A stretch of 64,000 nucleotides of DNA, from assembly GCA_039105265.1 (NCBI GenBank), contig JAPFFF010000013.1:3286001-3350000 (forward strand), written 5' to 3'. The translations under genes were made by a program, and so were the position numbers. Source of the stretch: Tritrichomonas musculus. Taxonomy: Eukaryota > Parabasalia > Tritrichomonadida > Tritrichomonadidae. Positions within the stretch are counted from its first letter, which is position 1; each line of letters opens with the position of its first letter. The notes below the pieces were generated by a model. It made no database searches, was not told the DNA's origin, and was given only the letters and a program-made list of their open reading frames with translations. Of the stretch, positions 53,245 through 63,423 are shown in pieces.

Positions 53245-56200
53245 TTAAGGATTATCAAATCCTTCATAAAAAGAATTCTTGATATCGTTGGGCGGTTTGA
53301 CTTTTGTTTTCTTTTTCTCAATATTTATTCGACCAAATAAAATTAGATATGGTGGACAATAAATAACATCTTTCATTATTTGAATTAAATCCGCGATTTC
53401 ATTGAAAAAAGCGTTCATTATATTTTTATTGTCAATGACAAAATCAAACAAATTTTCTGGATCATTGAAAATTTGAATATCATCATTATTTATGAATTCA
53501 TCTTTTTTATCATCATTTAATTCTTTCCCTTCAATGTATTTTTGATTTAAAGGACTCAATATCTCTTTCTTTTTAACTTTATCTGATTTATCATCCAATT
53601 TCAATTTATTAATAAGTTCATCGTTCAAGTTTGGCTGATTCATTAGATTGAATTTAGGGAAATTCAAAATGAATGATTTAAGATATGAAAAGTTCTTTTT
53701 TGATGGTTTATATATAAATTCAAATTTATAAACTTGATCATAATCATTGTCATCATTGTCGATTTTTATCTTAGCAAAACTTCTGATGAAATATTTTTTA
53801 GATTCATCATATTTTTCTTTCGTGAAATAATATGCTGCAAGTTTCAAATTAGTGTAGCAAATGATGAAAGTCTGAGAGATTATGAGCCTGTCATCTTCAT
53901 GAGTTTCTAGGTGAAATTCTAAAGGAACATCTTCATTATTTGATGCATTTAAATAAAATTTCATTGCTTCTTCTGTTTCTCCTTTTTCTTCTTTCATCTT
54001 TCCAAGATTGAAATATGCTAGAGCAAAGTAATGTTCTAGTGACGATCTTTTAAACATGTATTCAGCATATTCATTGTTATTTAAATACAATTGATTTATT
54101 AGTCCAAGATTATTCTGTGCAAAAGCATACTCAGCAAAAGCTGCCTCTTTTATGTGTTTTGTTCCTTTTTCAATATCATTAAAAACGGTTAAATAAATTA
54201 AGCCAAGGTCATTATGTGAATGATAAAGCATTTTATTTGTATCGATTCCGATTTCATAAAATGAATCTAAATTCATTAAATTAAGTTGTTCATCATTTAA
54301 GTTAATACATTTTTCAAAGTATATAATTGCTTTGTTAATATTCGAATCAAAATAAAATCCAGATGAATACATATCAGCAATTTCATATAAAGATATTGAA
54401 TTATTTTGCAATGCAGATAATTCTAAATATTCTTTTGCTTTTCCATAATCTTTATCAAAACCAAGTCCCTTAAAATGCATTACTGCTAAAATCAAAAGAG
54501 CTTTTGGATGATTTTGTCTGGCTGGTAATTCAATATATTCTTTAGCTTTTTCATAATTTTTGGTAACACCATGACCTTCTATATAGATGAGAGCAAGTTG
54601 AATGAGAGCACTTGTATTATGAAGTTCTGCTGCTTTTTCATAATATTCTATTGCTTTTTCACAATTTTCTTTAACTCCCAAACCAGTTGAATACATCAAA
54701 CCTAATAAATAAAAAGCAATAGGATTATTCAATTCGGATGATTTTTCATAATAATATTTGGCTCTTGGATAATCAATTGGACAACCCAGACCTTTTAAAT
54801 AGATGTTGCCTAAATTAACTATAGCATAAGAATTGTTTTGTTTAGATCCCAAATCGTAATACATTTTTGCTTTTTCATAGTTTTTTGTAACACCTTGACC
54901 ATATTCATACATCAATCCTAATTTATTGAAAGCTTCTGAATCGTTTAAATTGCATAAAACTTCAAGATATTCTTTTGCTTTCGAAAAACTTTGTTTAAAT
55001 CCAAATTTACCAAAAAAATATACGTCAACCAAAATAGAAAGAGCTTGTTGATTATTATTTTTTGCAGATAATTCATAATATTTAATGGCTATTGAATAAT
55101 CTTGTTTAACTCCCAGTCCATTTAAATACAGGTTTCCTAAATTGCAAAAAGCATTTGAATCATTTTGTTTAGCTGACAATTCATAAAACTCTTTTGCTTT
55201 TAAATAATCTTTTCTAACTCCATGTCCATTATAATATAAATTTCCCAGCATTAAAAATGCAAGTGGATTATTTTGTCTTGCTGATATTTCATAAAATTCT
55301 TTCGCTTTTAGGAAATCTTGTTGAACGCCTTGACCTTCTTCATAAAGACATCCTAACCTGCAAAATGCAAAAGGATTATTTTGTTGGGCTGCCAATTCAA
55401 ATAAATATTTAGCCTTTGCATAATTTTGTTCAACACCTTTGCCTTCAACATACAAAGTACCCAAACAGCAAAATGCTTCAGGATTATTAAACTTTGCTGA
55501 TATCTGGTAATATTCTTCAGCCTTAGAATAGTCTTGCTTGACTCCTTTACCAGCATAAAACATATTTCCTAGATGAACAAATGCAAATGAATTATTTAAT
55601 TGAGCTGATATTTCATAATATTCTTTAGCTTTATTAAAATCTTGTTCTAATCCAAGACCTAACTCATAAATTTGTCCAAGATACAAAAATGCTTCTGGAT
55701 CATCTTTTTGAGCGGCTGATTCATAGTATTCTTTGGCTTTAATATAATCTTGTTCAACACCAAGACCATTTCTATACATGTTACCTAAATATACTTGAGC
55801 TGTTGAATTACCATTTTCAATTGACAGACTGTAATAATCTATTGCTTTTTGATAATCTCTTGGAACAAACCATCCGTGAAAATAAAAATTACCTAAAAAC
55901 AGTAAAGCCATTGGATTATTTTGTTGAGCAGATAATTCAAAATAAAATTTCGCTTTCATTAAATTGTGACCAGTAAAGTAATGATATCCCATGTTAAACA
56001 AAGCTTCTGAATCAATTGGCGTATTGGTTAGCTCAAAGTATTCTCTTGTATTGAAAAAAGATGGATTGATGTCGATTCCATTGAAAAAATGATTTTCTAA
56101 ATTGTGAATTCCCTTTGCATCATTTTGTTTGGCTGACAATTCAAAATATTTTCTAGATAAAGTGTAATTTTGTTCAACACCTAATCCATAGAAATAAATG

Positions 56201-59052
56201 TGACCTAAATTGTTGTTGACGAATTTATTATTTAAATTGGATGATAATTCAAAATAATGTCTTGCTTTCACTAAATCACGTTCAACACCAATTCCGTTGA
56301 AATACATATTACCCAAATTATAAAGAGCATCTTGATTCTTATTTTCTCCTGCTAATTCAAAGTATCTTCTAGCTTTTTGTAAATCGGGCTGAACGCCATA
56401 ACCATTAAAATAAACATTGCCTAAGTTAAAAAGAGATTCTGAATGATTTTGCTCTGCAGCTGATTCAAAGAATTCTTTTGCTTTTATTAAATCTCTCGGT
56501 ATAAATCTATCATCGAAATAAAGATTTCCTAGACTATTCATTCCTTCTGCATTGCCTTGTTTGGCTGCTAATTCAAAGTATTCTTTAGCTTTTAAACAAT
56601 CTTGTTTTACTCCATAACCGAATAAATAATGGTTAGCTAGATATACGAATGCTTGGGAATTATTTTGCTTGGCCGCTAACTCAAAGTATTCTTTTGATTT
56701 GAAATAATTTTGTCTAACTCCATTTCCAAAATAATAGAGAAGTCCAAGATTTATGGCTCCATTTGAATTTTTTTGTTGAACTGCCAATTCATAATATTCT
56801 TTTGCTTTTGAGTAATCTTTCTCAACACCTTCACCATAAAAATAAAGTTTTCCAAGAGCAACAAGTGCATCAGAATTTTTTTGTTGAACTGCCAATTCAT
56901 AATATTCTTTTGCTTTTAAAAAATTTTGTTTAACCCCTTTGCCTTCAAAATATAAATTGCCAAGAGAAACCAAAGCTTCAGAATTGTTTTGTCGAACTGC
57001 CAGCTCAAAATATTCTTTTGCTTTTATGTAATCTTTCTCAACACCTTCACCATAAAAATAAAGTTTTCCAAGAGCAACAAGTGCATCAGAATTATTATTT
57101 TGAGCTGATTCGTCAAATAATTCCTTGGCTCTTGAATAATCTTGGTGAACACCATTGCCATAATAATAAAGTTTTCCCAAATTAAGCATTGCTTTTGAAT
57201 TTCCTTGTGTGGCTGAAGTTTCGAAATACATTGTTCCTTTATCAAAATTTTTTTCAATATTGCAATAAAAATTACCCAAATGAAGATTAATTGATGAAAT
57301 ATCATCACAATTAAACAGATTCAATACATCAATATTGGATATTTTCTTCATATATGTATCTAGTAATTCTTTGGATTTGCTTAATAAAAGAATGTTTTCA
57401 TGAAAATATTGAAGAATTTCTGCTGTCATGCCTTTATTGCTTCCATCAACACAATATTTTTCAATATACGAAAATGATAGTATTTCTTTGTTAATAATGC
57501 CACAAACTTCATTCAATGTAATCCTATCTTTTGTTTCAAACTTAACTGTTGAATGATACAAATTATTGATATTGTTAGAAGCATTGGTAATCTCTGGAAT
57601 TTGTTCTTCTTTTATTTTGTCATAAATTGATTTAGTTTTAAGGTCAATCATATCTTTCTTCTCAAAGAGAAAGTAGATAATAACACCAAATGAATATATA
57701 TCTGTTGGATATGAAATATCTAATCCGTAATATTGTTCTGGTGATCCATATAACAATGATCCAAAGTCGCGTGTGGATTCATTGTCGCTTGAATCTTCAA
57801 TCGATTTGATTGTTTCAAAGTCTGAAATGAAGGGAATTAAATCATGATTAAGAAGAATATTCGTCGGTTTCAGATCGCGATGAATAAGCTTTTGTGATTG
57901 AAGATATTCAATTCCTCGGTAAAGACGTGTCATCGTCATAAAGCCAAATAAACTGTTTGCTTTCATTGGACTTGTTTTTATGAATGAAGAAATGTCTCCG
58001 TTGCTCATGAATTCATAAACAAAACCTTTAATTTCTTCTTGCTTTTTAATAAATCCATAAAAACGAGTGAAACATCTATTATGAAAATTCTGGCAAAAAT
58101 CAATCTCACGTTGATGTTTGTCTTTGTCATTTTGTATGATTTTTTTTAGCATGAAAATATGAAGGCTTTCGATGTGCATGGCCAGATAGTAAAAATCAGT
58201 TGTTGAGTAATGAATTTTTCTCAATTTAATAAAATCAGATTCATTGAAATCAAAAAGTGTTGGGTTTTGGTTTTGATCATTTTCTGTTGATATTTGGTCG
58301 TCTTTAAAACTATTCAATATTGCTTGAATTTGTACTTTAATTTGGTCTTCGTTGCTTTTCGGTTGGAAAATATTTTTGAGTTTTTCTTGAATAAATTGGT
58401 CTTTCACATCAATGCTGTCTTGCACTGACTTATCAAATGTGAAAAACGATGGATCTTTGAAAAAGTTTGAAGGCATAAAATATTTTCTGATTGAATAAAC
58501 TAAAATCGGATTTAATGTAAAGTTAAGAAATTCATTACCTTCAATTTGTCTGTAATATAACTTTGTAAATTCACTGATTTCTTCATGAATTGATTGATTA
58601 GTTTCTCCTTTCTGATTTATTTTAATGATAGTGGTAAAAGATTTTATTTCTTCAAAAATATCATCAGTTATCGATTCGTTAATTTTTTCAATGATGAATA
58701 CGCTGTTTTCTGAACAAATAATGACATCAATATTATTTTCTGATATATTTTCTATTTTTTCATGTGAATTTGGAAATGATTTAGGCATTTCTGAGTAATA
58801 TACTGTAATAAATTTGATTTCTTTCAGTGAATATTTTAGAAAATCCTTGATTCTCTCATCATTTTGATCGATTTGATAAGGCAAAATCCAAAATGTGAAC
58901 TTAGAATACAGTTTTTGAATGACCAGATTATTTACATTATTAACAAGTTCCAAGCATTGTGCAGAAATATCTTGAAATGATAACAAATTCATTTGGAAAA
59001 AAGTATTATTGAAAATATTTTGAATAAAATAAGCCATATTAATTAAAAACAT
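53245..59052 (-). CDS. Giant TKL-like pseudokinase with ~28 Sel1 repeats
   Basis: A 1935-residue protein. Residues 1-270 form an N-terminal extension of unknown fold. The kinase-like domain (about 270-550) has no glycine loop (RKIHYSTTDFYYLAM), keeps FMLKKI (K303) and HRDLKPTN (391-397), has SDFET in place of DFG, and GSPEQYYG in place of APE, so it is likely a pseudokinase or a weak, atypical kinase. From about 600 to 1620 roughly 28 Sel1 repeats follow (KLYFYGEGVEKDYIKAKEYF type), then a helical region, a charged linker and the end NSFYEGFDNP. Such long solenoids would scaffold other proteins. ATG at 59052 opens the frame; another is five codons in. No frame disruption is seen in 5.8 kb, so the gene is under selection or recent. 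Confidence 0.9.
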   Translation of the reverse strand: MFLINMAYFIQNIFNNTFFQMNLLSFQDISAQCLELVNNVNNLVIQKLYSKFTFWILPYQIDQNDERIKDFLKYSLKEIKFITVYYSEMPKSFPNSHEKIENISENNIDVIICSENSVFIIEKINESITDDIFEEIKSFTTIIKINQKGETNQSIHEEISEFTKLYYRQIEGNEFLNFTLNPILVYSIRKYFMPSNFFKDPSFFTFDKSVQDSIDVKDQFIQEKLKNIFQPKSNEDQIKVQIQAILNSFKDDQISTENDQNQNPTLFDFNESDFIKLRKIHYSTTDFYYLAMHIESLHIFMLKKIIQNDKDKHQREIDFCQNFHNRCFTRFYGFIKKQEEIKGFVYEFMSNGDISSFIKTSPMKANSLFGFMTMTRLYRGIEYLQSQKLIHRDLKPTNILLNHDLIPFISDFETIKSIEDSSDNESTRDFGSLLYGSPEQYYGLDISYPTDIYSFGVIIYFLFEKKDMIDLKTKSIYDKIKEEQIPEITNASNNINNLYHSTVKFETKDRITLNEVCGIINKEILSFSYIEKYCVDGSNKGMTAEILQYFHENILLLSKSKELLDTYMKKISNIDVLNLFNCDDISSINLHLGNFYCNIEKNFDKGTMYFETSATQGNSKAMLNLGKLYYYGNGVHQDYSRAKELFDESAQNNNSDALVALGKLYFYGEGVEKDYIKAKEYFELAVRQNNSEALVSLGNLYFEGKGVKQNFLKAKEYYELAVQQKNSDALVALGKLYFYGEGVEKDYSKAKEYYELAVQQKNSNGAINLGLLYYFGNGVRQNYFKSKEYFELAAKQNNSQAFVYLANHYLFGYGVKQDCLKAKEYFELAAKQGNAEGMNSLGNLYFDDRFIPRDLIKAKEFFESAAEQNHSESLFNLGNVYFNGYGVQPDLQKARRYFELAGENKNQDALYNLGNMYFNGIGVERDLVKARHYFELSSNLNNKFVNNNLGHIYFYGLGVEQNYTLSRKYFELSAKQNDAKGIHNLENHFFNGIDINPSFFNTREYFELTNTPIDSEALFNMGYHYFTGHNLMKAKFYFELSAQQNNPMALLFLGNFYFHGWFVPRDYQKAIDYYSLSIENGNSTAQVYLGNMYRNGLGVEQDYIKAKEYYESAAQKDDPEAFLYLGQIYELGLGLEQDFNKAKEYYEISAQLNNSFAFVHLGNMFYAGKGVKQDYSKAEEYYQISAKFNNPEAFCCLGTLYVEGKGVEQNYAKAKYLFELAAQQNNPFAFCRLGCLYEEGQGVQQDFLKAKEFYEISARQNNPLAFLMLGNLYYNGHGVRKDYLKAKEFYELSAKQNDSNAFCNLGNLYLNGLGVKQDYSIAIKYYELSAKNNNQQALSILVDVYFFGKFGFKQSFSKAKEYLEVLCNLNDSEAFNKLGLMYEYGQGVTKNYEKAKMYYDLGSKQNNSYAIVNLGNIYLKGLGCPIDYPRAKYYYEKSSELNNPIAFYLLGLMYSTGLGVKENCEKAIEYYEKAAELHNTSALIQLALIYIEGHGVTKNYEKAKEYIELPARQNHPKALLILAVMHFKGLGFDKDYGKAKEYLELSALQNNSISLYEIADMYSSGFYFDSNINKAIIYFEKCINLNDEQLNLMNLDSFYEIGIDTNKMLYHSHNDLGLIYLTVFNDIEKGTKHIKEAAFAEYAFAQNNLGLINQLYLNNNEYAEYMFKRSSLEHYFALAYFNLGKMKEEKGETEEAMKFYLNASNNEDVPLEFHLETHEDDRLIISQTFIICYTNLKLAAYYFTKEKYDESKKYFIRSFAKIKIDNDDNDYDQVYKFEFIYKPSKKNFSYLKSFILNFPKFNLMNQPNLNDELINKLKLDDKSDKVKKKEILSPLNQKYIEGKELNDDKKDEFINNDDIQIFNDPENLFDFVIDNKNIMNAFFNEIADLIQIMKDVIYCPPYLILFGRINIEKKKTKVKPPNDIKNSFYEGFDNP
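56812..57095 (-). repeat. 216-bp near-identical duplication of two Sel1 units
   Basis: 56812-56877 and 57028-57093 are identical over about 66 bp and spaced exactly 216 bp apart (two 36-codon units). Related identity at 108-bp spacing (GTTGAACTGCCAATTCATAA at 56776 and 56884) shows single-unit copying too. The array is being homogenised by unequal exchange or gene conversion. Confidence 0.85.
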
Positions 59053-59654
59053 ATTTATATTGAAAATTAATTAGGTAAATACGATAACATTTTATAATTA
59101 TTGGCATAATTATAAAACAAAAATTATTATTACTCAAATGAAAAGTATTAAAATGACTATTTGTTAATATGAATATGTTGATTTTCTCCGAAAGTCTAAA
59201 ATATTAAAACATTTATAAAAATAAACATATTATGATAAGTAAAATAATAGTTTGAAATTTCAAAATAATGAAACAGCAAAATTACTAATTTTTTTTTTAT
59301 AAATAATATCATAAATGGTTTTATTGTTAGATATACAAATTTATGCATGTTATATAATACTGATAATGCAGTTGTCTTATAGAAATTCTTCAAATTACGA
59401 AGATATTAGACATTATAATTTTTAATAATTACGATTAAAATAAATTCAATAAATTTTCAAAAAAAAAAAAATTATTATATCTTCATTTTCTTTAGAAAAT
59501 TTGCGAAATATTTTTTTATCATATTAGAAGTAAACATTTCAATTTTATATAGAAAAATTGATAACATATATCTAATATCAAATCAGAAAAAATGGAGTTC
59601 GGTAAATTATTATTTATTGAAAAAGTGGAGTTACCAGTAATACTTTAAATTTTT
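59053..59654. promoter_or_regulatory. Divergent intergenic region
   Basis: 602 bp between two outward-reading genes (giant Sel1 pseudokinase and the ankyrin protein). Very AT-rich with A/T runs; promoters for both must lie here, but no specific motif can be defended. Confidence 0.45.
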
Positions 59655-60806
59655 ATGAACATTGAACTATATATTAAGCAGAAAAAAGAACTCCAACTAC
59701 TTCTTATAGGTTATCTTGACAGCAATGACGATGAGAACGAAGTTAATTATCGAAATTTTGAAAAATATTTAAAAGATCATCAAATATACGATAATATAAA
59801 TGAATTTCGATCGATACTTTATTTATTATCTAAAATAGCCAAAAATCATCACAGGAGTCAAGATTTCTTCAAAAAGATTGAGCAAATTCTAATTTTTCTT
59901 GAAAAACCAATCAAACAAACCTTTTCAAATTCTGAAATATTCCATATTTTCAAAAAGAACCAGCGGATTCTTCTTTTTCTATTCAAACAAAATTTTATAA
60001 CAGTTGACAAGTCGATGGTCAAATATTTCACCAGAAAAAATAAAAACCAATTTTTTTCATTCAAATTTTTTTTCATGACAGAAATTAAATCATTGCTCGA
60101 TAGAAAAAGTCGTAAAAGACTTGATAAACAGTTATTGAAATTTGATGAAAACACGCTTACAGATTTTGAAGAAAAAAGAAAAATTGGAGAAAACGACTCA
60201 TATATTTGCCAACTCATTCGTGATGATTCAATTGAAGAATTCATTGCTTATACAACACGAACATGTCTTTCTTTATCCAATTCAAAAATACCAGAGTCAA
60301 TTTATGAAACAAATTCTTTTTTGGTTAATAACAAAGAAACCACGTTGATTGAATATGCAGCTTTTTATGGATCAATTCAAATCTTTCAATATTTGAGAAT
60401 GATGGAAGTTGAATTAAAACCATCACTTTGGCTTTACGCAATCCATTCAAATAATGCTAACTTGATCCATCTTCTCGAAGAATATCGTGTTGAACCTGAT
60501 GACATATCATATGAAAAATGTTTGAAAGAATCAATCAAATGTCATCACAATGAAATTGCAAATTACATCAAAGCGAATTTATTGAAAGAAAAAAATACAA
60601 ACAATAAATTAAAACGCATATTTAATAAAGGTGCTGATGCAGCAAGCTTTCATTATTATAATTACAGTAATTTTACTAATAATTATAATCAAAAATCATT
60701 TTTTTATTATGCTTGCAAATATGATTATTTTCAAATTGTTGACATTCTTTTAAAAACAAGTAAAATAGATATTAATAATACAATAGTTTTTTTTAACATC
60801 TTTTAG
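59655..60806 (+). CDS. DUF3447 / ankyrin-repeat protein, N-terminal part
   Basis: The ATG-started frame encodes 383 residues. Residues 1-140 are the helical N-terminal module of trichomonad ankyrin proteins (YLLSKIAKNHHRSQDFFKK, HIFKKNQRILLFLF). EEKRKIGENDSYICQLIRDD leads into the DUF3447 ankyrin-like unit (IEYAAFYGSIQIFQYL, SLWLYAIHSNNANLIHLLEE, ESIKCHHNEIANYI). The first canonical ankyrin repeat (FFYYACKYDYFQIVDILLKT) ends at KIDIN, after which the frame runs into T-rich spacer DNA and stops. The rest of the protein appears to resume at about 60960. Probably once one gene of about 680 residues. Confidence 0.75.
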   Translation: MNIELYIKQKKELQLLLIGYLDSNDDENEVNYRNFEKYLKDHQIYDNINEFRSILYLLSKIAKNHHRSQDFFKKIEQILIFLEKPIKQTFSNSEIFHIFKKNQRILLFLFKQNFITVDKSMVKYFTRKNKNQFFSFKFFFMTEIKSLLDRKSRKRLDKQLLKFDENTLTDFEEKRKIGENDSYICQLIRDDSIEEFIAYTTRTCLSLSNSKIPESIYETNSFLVNNKETTLIEYAAFYGSIQIFQYLRMMEVELKPSLWLYAIHSNNANLIHLLEEYRVEPDDISYEKCLKESIKCHHNEIANYIKANLLKEKNTNNKLKRIFNKGADAASFHYYNYSNFTNNYNQKSFFYYACKYDYFQIVDILLKTSKIDINNTIVFFNIF

Positions 60807-60959
60807 CGAGTTTATTATAATTATTTCAATCGAGTTTTTTTTATTAATTATTATTTTAAATAGAGTTTTTCATTTGATTTTTATAAAGTTCAATCTTTTG
60901 TTATTGTTTTCAATAACGTTACTTTTAAAGTCTTTTAAATAAAATTTAAATTTTTTTGA
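60790..60959 (+). other. T-rich spacer interrupting the ankyrin gene
   Basis: About 170 bp of T-rich DNA with repeated GAGTTTTT-like words separates KIDIN from LTALHLAGESNNTDIIDLL, so the break is at the boundary between two ankyrin repeats. There is no conventional GT...AG pair with the known trichomonad intron consensus. It occupies the same position in the repeat as the spacers of the pseudogene at 23.8-25.2 kb. Confidence 0.7.
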
Positions 60960-61877
60960 TTGGATTTGACAGCTTTACATCTTGCTGGCGAAAGTAACAA
61001 TACTGATATTATTGATCTTTTATTTTCACAGCAAGGAATAAAAATTGGAGATGATTGTTTCAAAGAATGCAAAAAATTAACCCGAATTTCTATTTCTTCT
61101 TTTGTTACAGAAATTGGAAATTCAGCTTTTGAGGGATGTTCAATGTTATTAGAAATGTCAATTCCGCCATCTGTTACTAATATTGGCAAATATGCATTCA
61201 AAGGATGTTCATCTCTGAAAGAAGTAACGCTTCCTATGTTAACTGAATTGAATGATTCACTTTTTGAATACTGTTCTTCATTATCTCAAATAAAAGTGCC
61301 TCCATCTGTTTCAAAGATAAACGCTTATGCTTTTAGAGATTGTTCTTCATTGAAAGAAATAATAATTCCTTCTTCAGTTACAATGATCTGTGGATATTCC
61401 TTTCTAAATTGTAAATCAATGGAAAAGATCACGATTCCTTCATCTGTCACTGAAATCAATGAGTATTTATTTTCACGATGCTTGTCACTGAGAGAAATAT
61501 CGATTCCTTCATCAGTTACTATTATTAAAAGATATGCATTTCAGGACTGTTCATCTCTCTGTAAAATTTCTATTCCTGATTCTGTTACATCAATTGAAGA
61601 TGGAGCATTTTACGGGTGCTCTTCGTTGAAACATGTTTCTATTCCTTTGACAATAAAAGAAATCAAAAATTATACATTCAATAGGTGCACGTCTCTAGAA
61701 GAATTAAATGTTCCTTCATCAGTGAATTCAATAGGATCTTATGCTTTTTATCAATGTAATTCATTAAAGTATATCGCAATTCCTTCCTCAGTAACAAAAA
61801 TTGGCTCATATGCGTTTGAAGGTTGTACATCATTATCGCCAAACCAAATACCTAATTTAGAAACAGGTTATGTTTAA
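60960..61877 (+). pseudogene. Ankyrin-to-BspA leucine-rich-repeat segment, lacks start
   Basis: This frame opens without ATG at the second half of an ankyrin repeat (TALHLAGESNNTDIIDLLF) and then changes into about 11 BspA-type repeats of 23 residues (SSLKEIIIPSSVTMICGYSF and variants: C-SSL-xxIxIPSSVTxIgxyAF). BspA repeats are found in surface or secreted adhesion-like proteins of trichomonads and oral bacteria. It ends SLSPNQIPNLETGYV and a stop. In-frame ATG codons exist only within the repeats, so it is most likely the 3' half of the gene starting at 59655. The direct ankyrin-to-BspA junction (QQGIKIGDDCFKECKKL) is a genuine domain fusion. Confidence 0.75.
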
Positions 61878-62139
61878 TAGTGCAATATAATAATGGTCAT
61901 TCAATTCTTTAAACTTCTTTTTTACAAACTTAGACTGTTCTTTTTATTGTCATTATTAAAAATTGAATGATTACAAGCTATTTTTGTAACAAGAGAGATT
62001 GTACTCAACTTTTTGAGAGAACTAATAGAAAAAATTAAGAAGAAAAAGAGGAATAATTTTAAAAAAATGTATCTATTTATGTTAAAATTTTATTACCGAT
62101 CCTTCCTTTTGATGAAAGTCTCGAGTTCAACAAATCATT

Positions 62140-63423
62140 ATGTTTAATTTTGATGAATCGAAATTCATTCTTGACAAATTTAATAAAAGTGACATTAAAT
62201 TTCATACAGCAGGAATTCAATATCTAACAACATTTGTAAATAGAAGTTACGAATATCGTCTTCCATGTATCCAAGGTCTTGTTTCTTTCAACAACACAGT
62301 CAAACTCAGAAGTCCACTTAGTCCATTAATTAATGAATTCGAAGAAAAATTATTAAATACAACTGAACCAAACTCAGCACCTAAATTGTTAGATTCGCTT
62401 CTTTTGAGTTGCAAAAAAATTATCAGTTTTAGAAAAAATAAAGATAACGGTGAAGAGATGTTTTATTGTGCAACATCAAGAATTGTTGTGATATCAAGTG
62501 GAAAAGATGTAAATTCAGATGCAAAACTAGATTTTGTTGTTAAAGAACTTATAAAAGCTAGAATTGTTGTTGATGCCATTATTTTGAACAATAATGATAA
62601 TGATTGTAAATTGCTTTGTTCAATTTGTCATGCTACAGGTGGAGTTGCATTAAAGCCAGAAAATCCAGAAGATGGTCTTTCGATTATTGAAAAGAATTCA
62701 TTCTTAAATATTGATGAACGTAGAGGAAACAGGTCGCCACTTATTCCTGATGATAGATCTACAAAAATATATAAATTAAAGCCTGAACAAATCACAGAAG
62801 GATTCATGAATAAAGTAATTGAAAATGCTACAATTGACAAAGAATTAGCAAACAAAGATTTACTACAATTTTCTGTTATTTCAAGACCTCTTTTAACATT
62901 GGAATGTACTTGTGAAAAAAGTATAAAATATGGAATTTCTTCATCTCAGCAACGAAGAATTTCGAAAGAAATTCTTCGAGCAGCCGAATTAAATGATCCA
63001 GATATAAAAATATTTACGCTTCATACAAATACTGACAGATGGATGGTCTTCTTAAAAGCACCAGAACAAACACCATATTGTGCAAAATGGTGGCATTTAT
63101 ATGTTCATTTTTCAGAACTATATCCAAGTAAGCCACCAATCATCAAATTTATGTCAATTCCTTATCATATGAATGTTTCAACAGAAGGACACATTTGTCA
63201 CGATATTCTTTATAGAAGTTATATTCCATCAAAAAGTGTTGTTGATATCATTCAAGAAATTAAAGAAATTTTCCTTCTTCCATGTTTAATTTCACCCATT
63301 CGTTCAGATGCGTATTATTTGTATTTGAATGATCGTGACAAATATGATCAATTGGCCAAAGAATCAGCTGTTTCTTATGCTAAGGATGATTATCTTGAAT
63401 TCATTAATCAATCAAAAATTTAA
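62140..63423 (+). CDS. vWA domain / ubiquitin-conjugating (E2-like) fusion
   Basis: A 427-residue protein. The first 200 residues look like a vWA domain: FNFDESKFILDKF stands where the metal-binding DxSxS lies (DES kept, second Ser lost), followed by GIQYLTTFVNRSYEYRL, GLVSFNNTVKLRSPLS, RIVVISSGKD and VVDAIILNN. Residues about 275-425 are a UBC fold: RRISKEILRAAE, YVHFSELYPSKPPIIKF, MNVSTEGHICHDIL. C353 in HIC sits at the E2 active-site Cys, with Met in place of Pro before the Asn of the usual HPN motif. The stop at 63421-63423 is followed by further recognisable coding text, so this may be a shortened product. It would transfer ubiquitin or similar to substrates chosen by the vWA part; this is inference. 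Confidence 0.75.
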   Translation: MFNFDESKFILDKFNKSDIKFHTAGIQYLTTFVNRSYEYRLPCIQGLVSFNNTVKLRSPLSPLINEFEEKLLNTTEPNSAPKLLDSLLLSCKKIISFRKNKDNGEEMFYCATSRIVVISSGKDVNSDAKLDFVVKELIKARIVVDAIILNNNDNDCKLLCSICHATGGVALKPENPEDGLSIIEKNSFLNIDERRGNRSPLIPDDRSTKIYKLKPEQITEGFMNKVIENATIDKELANKDLLQFSVISRPLLTLECTCEKSIKYGISSSQQRRISKEILRAAELNDPDIKIFTLHTNTDRWMVFLKAPEQTPYCAKWWHLYVHFSELYPSKPPIIKFMSIPYHMNVSTEGHICHDILYRSYIPSKSVVDIIQEIKEIFLLPCLISPIRSDAYYLYLNDRDKYDQLAKESAVSYAKDDYLEFINQSKI

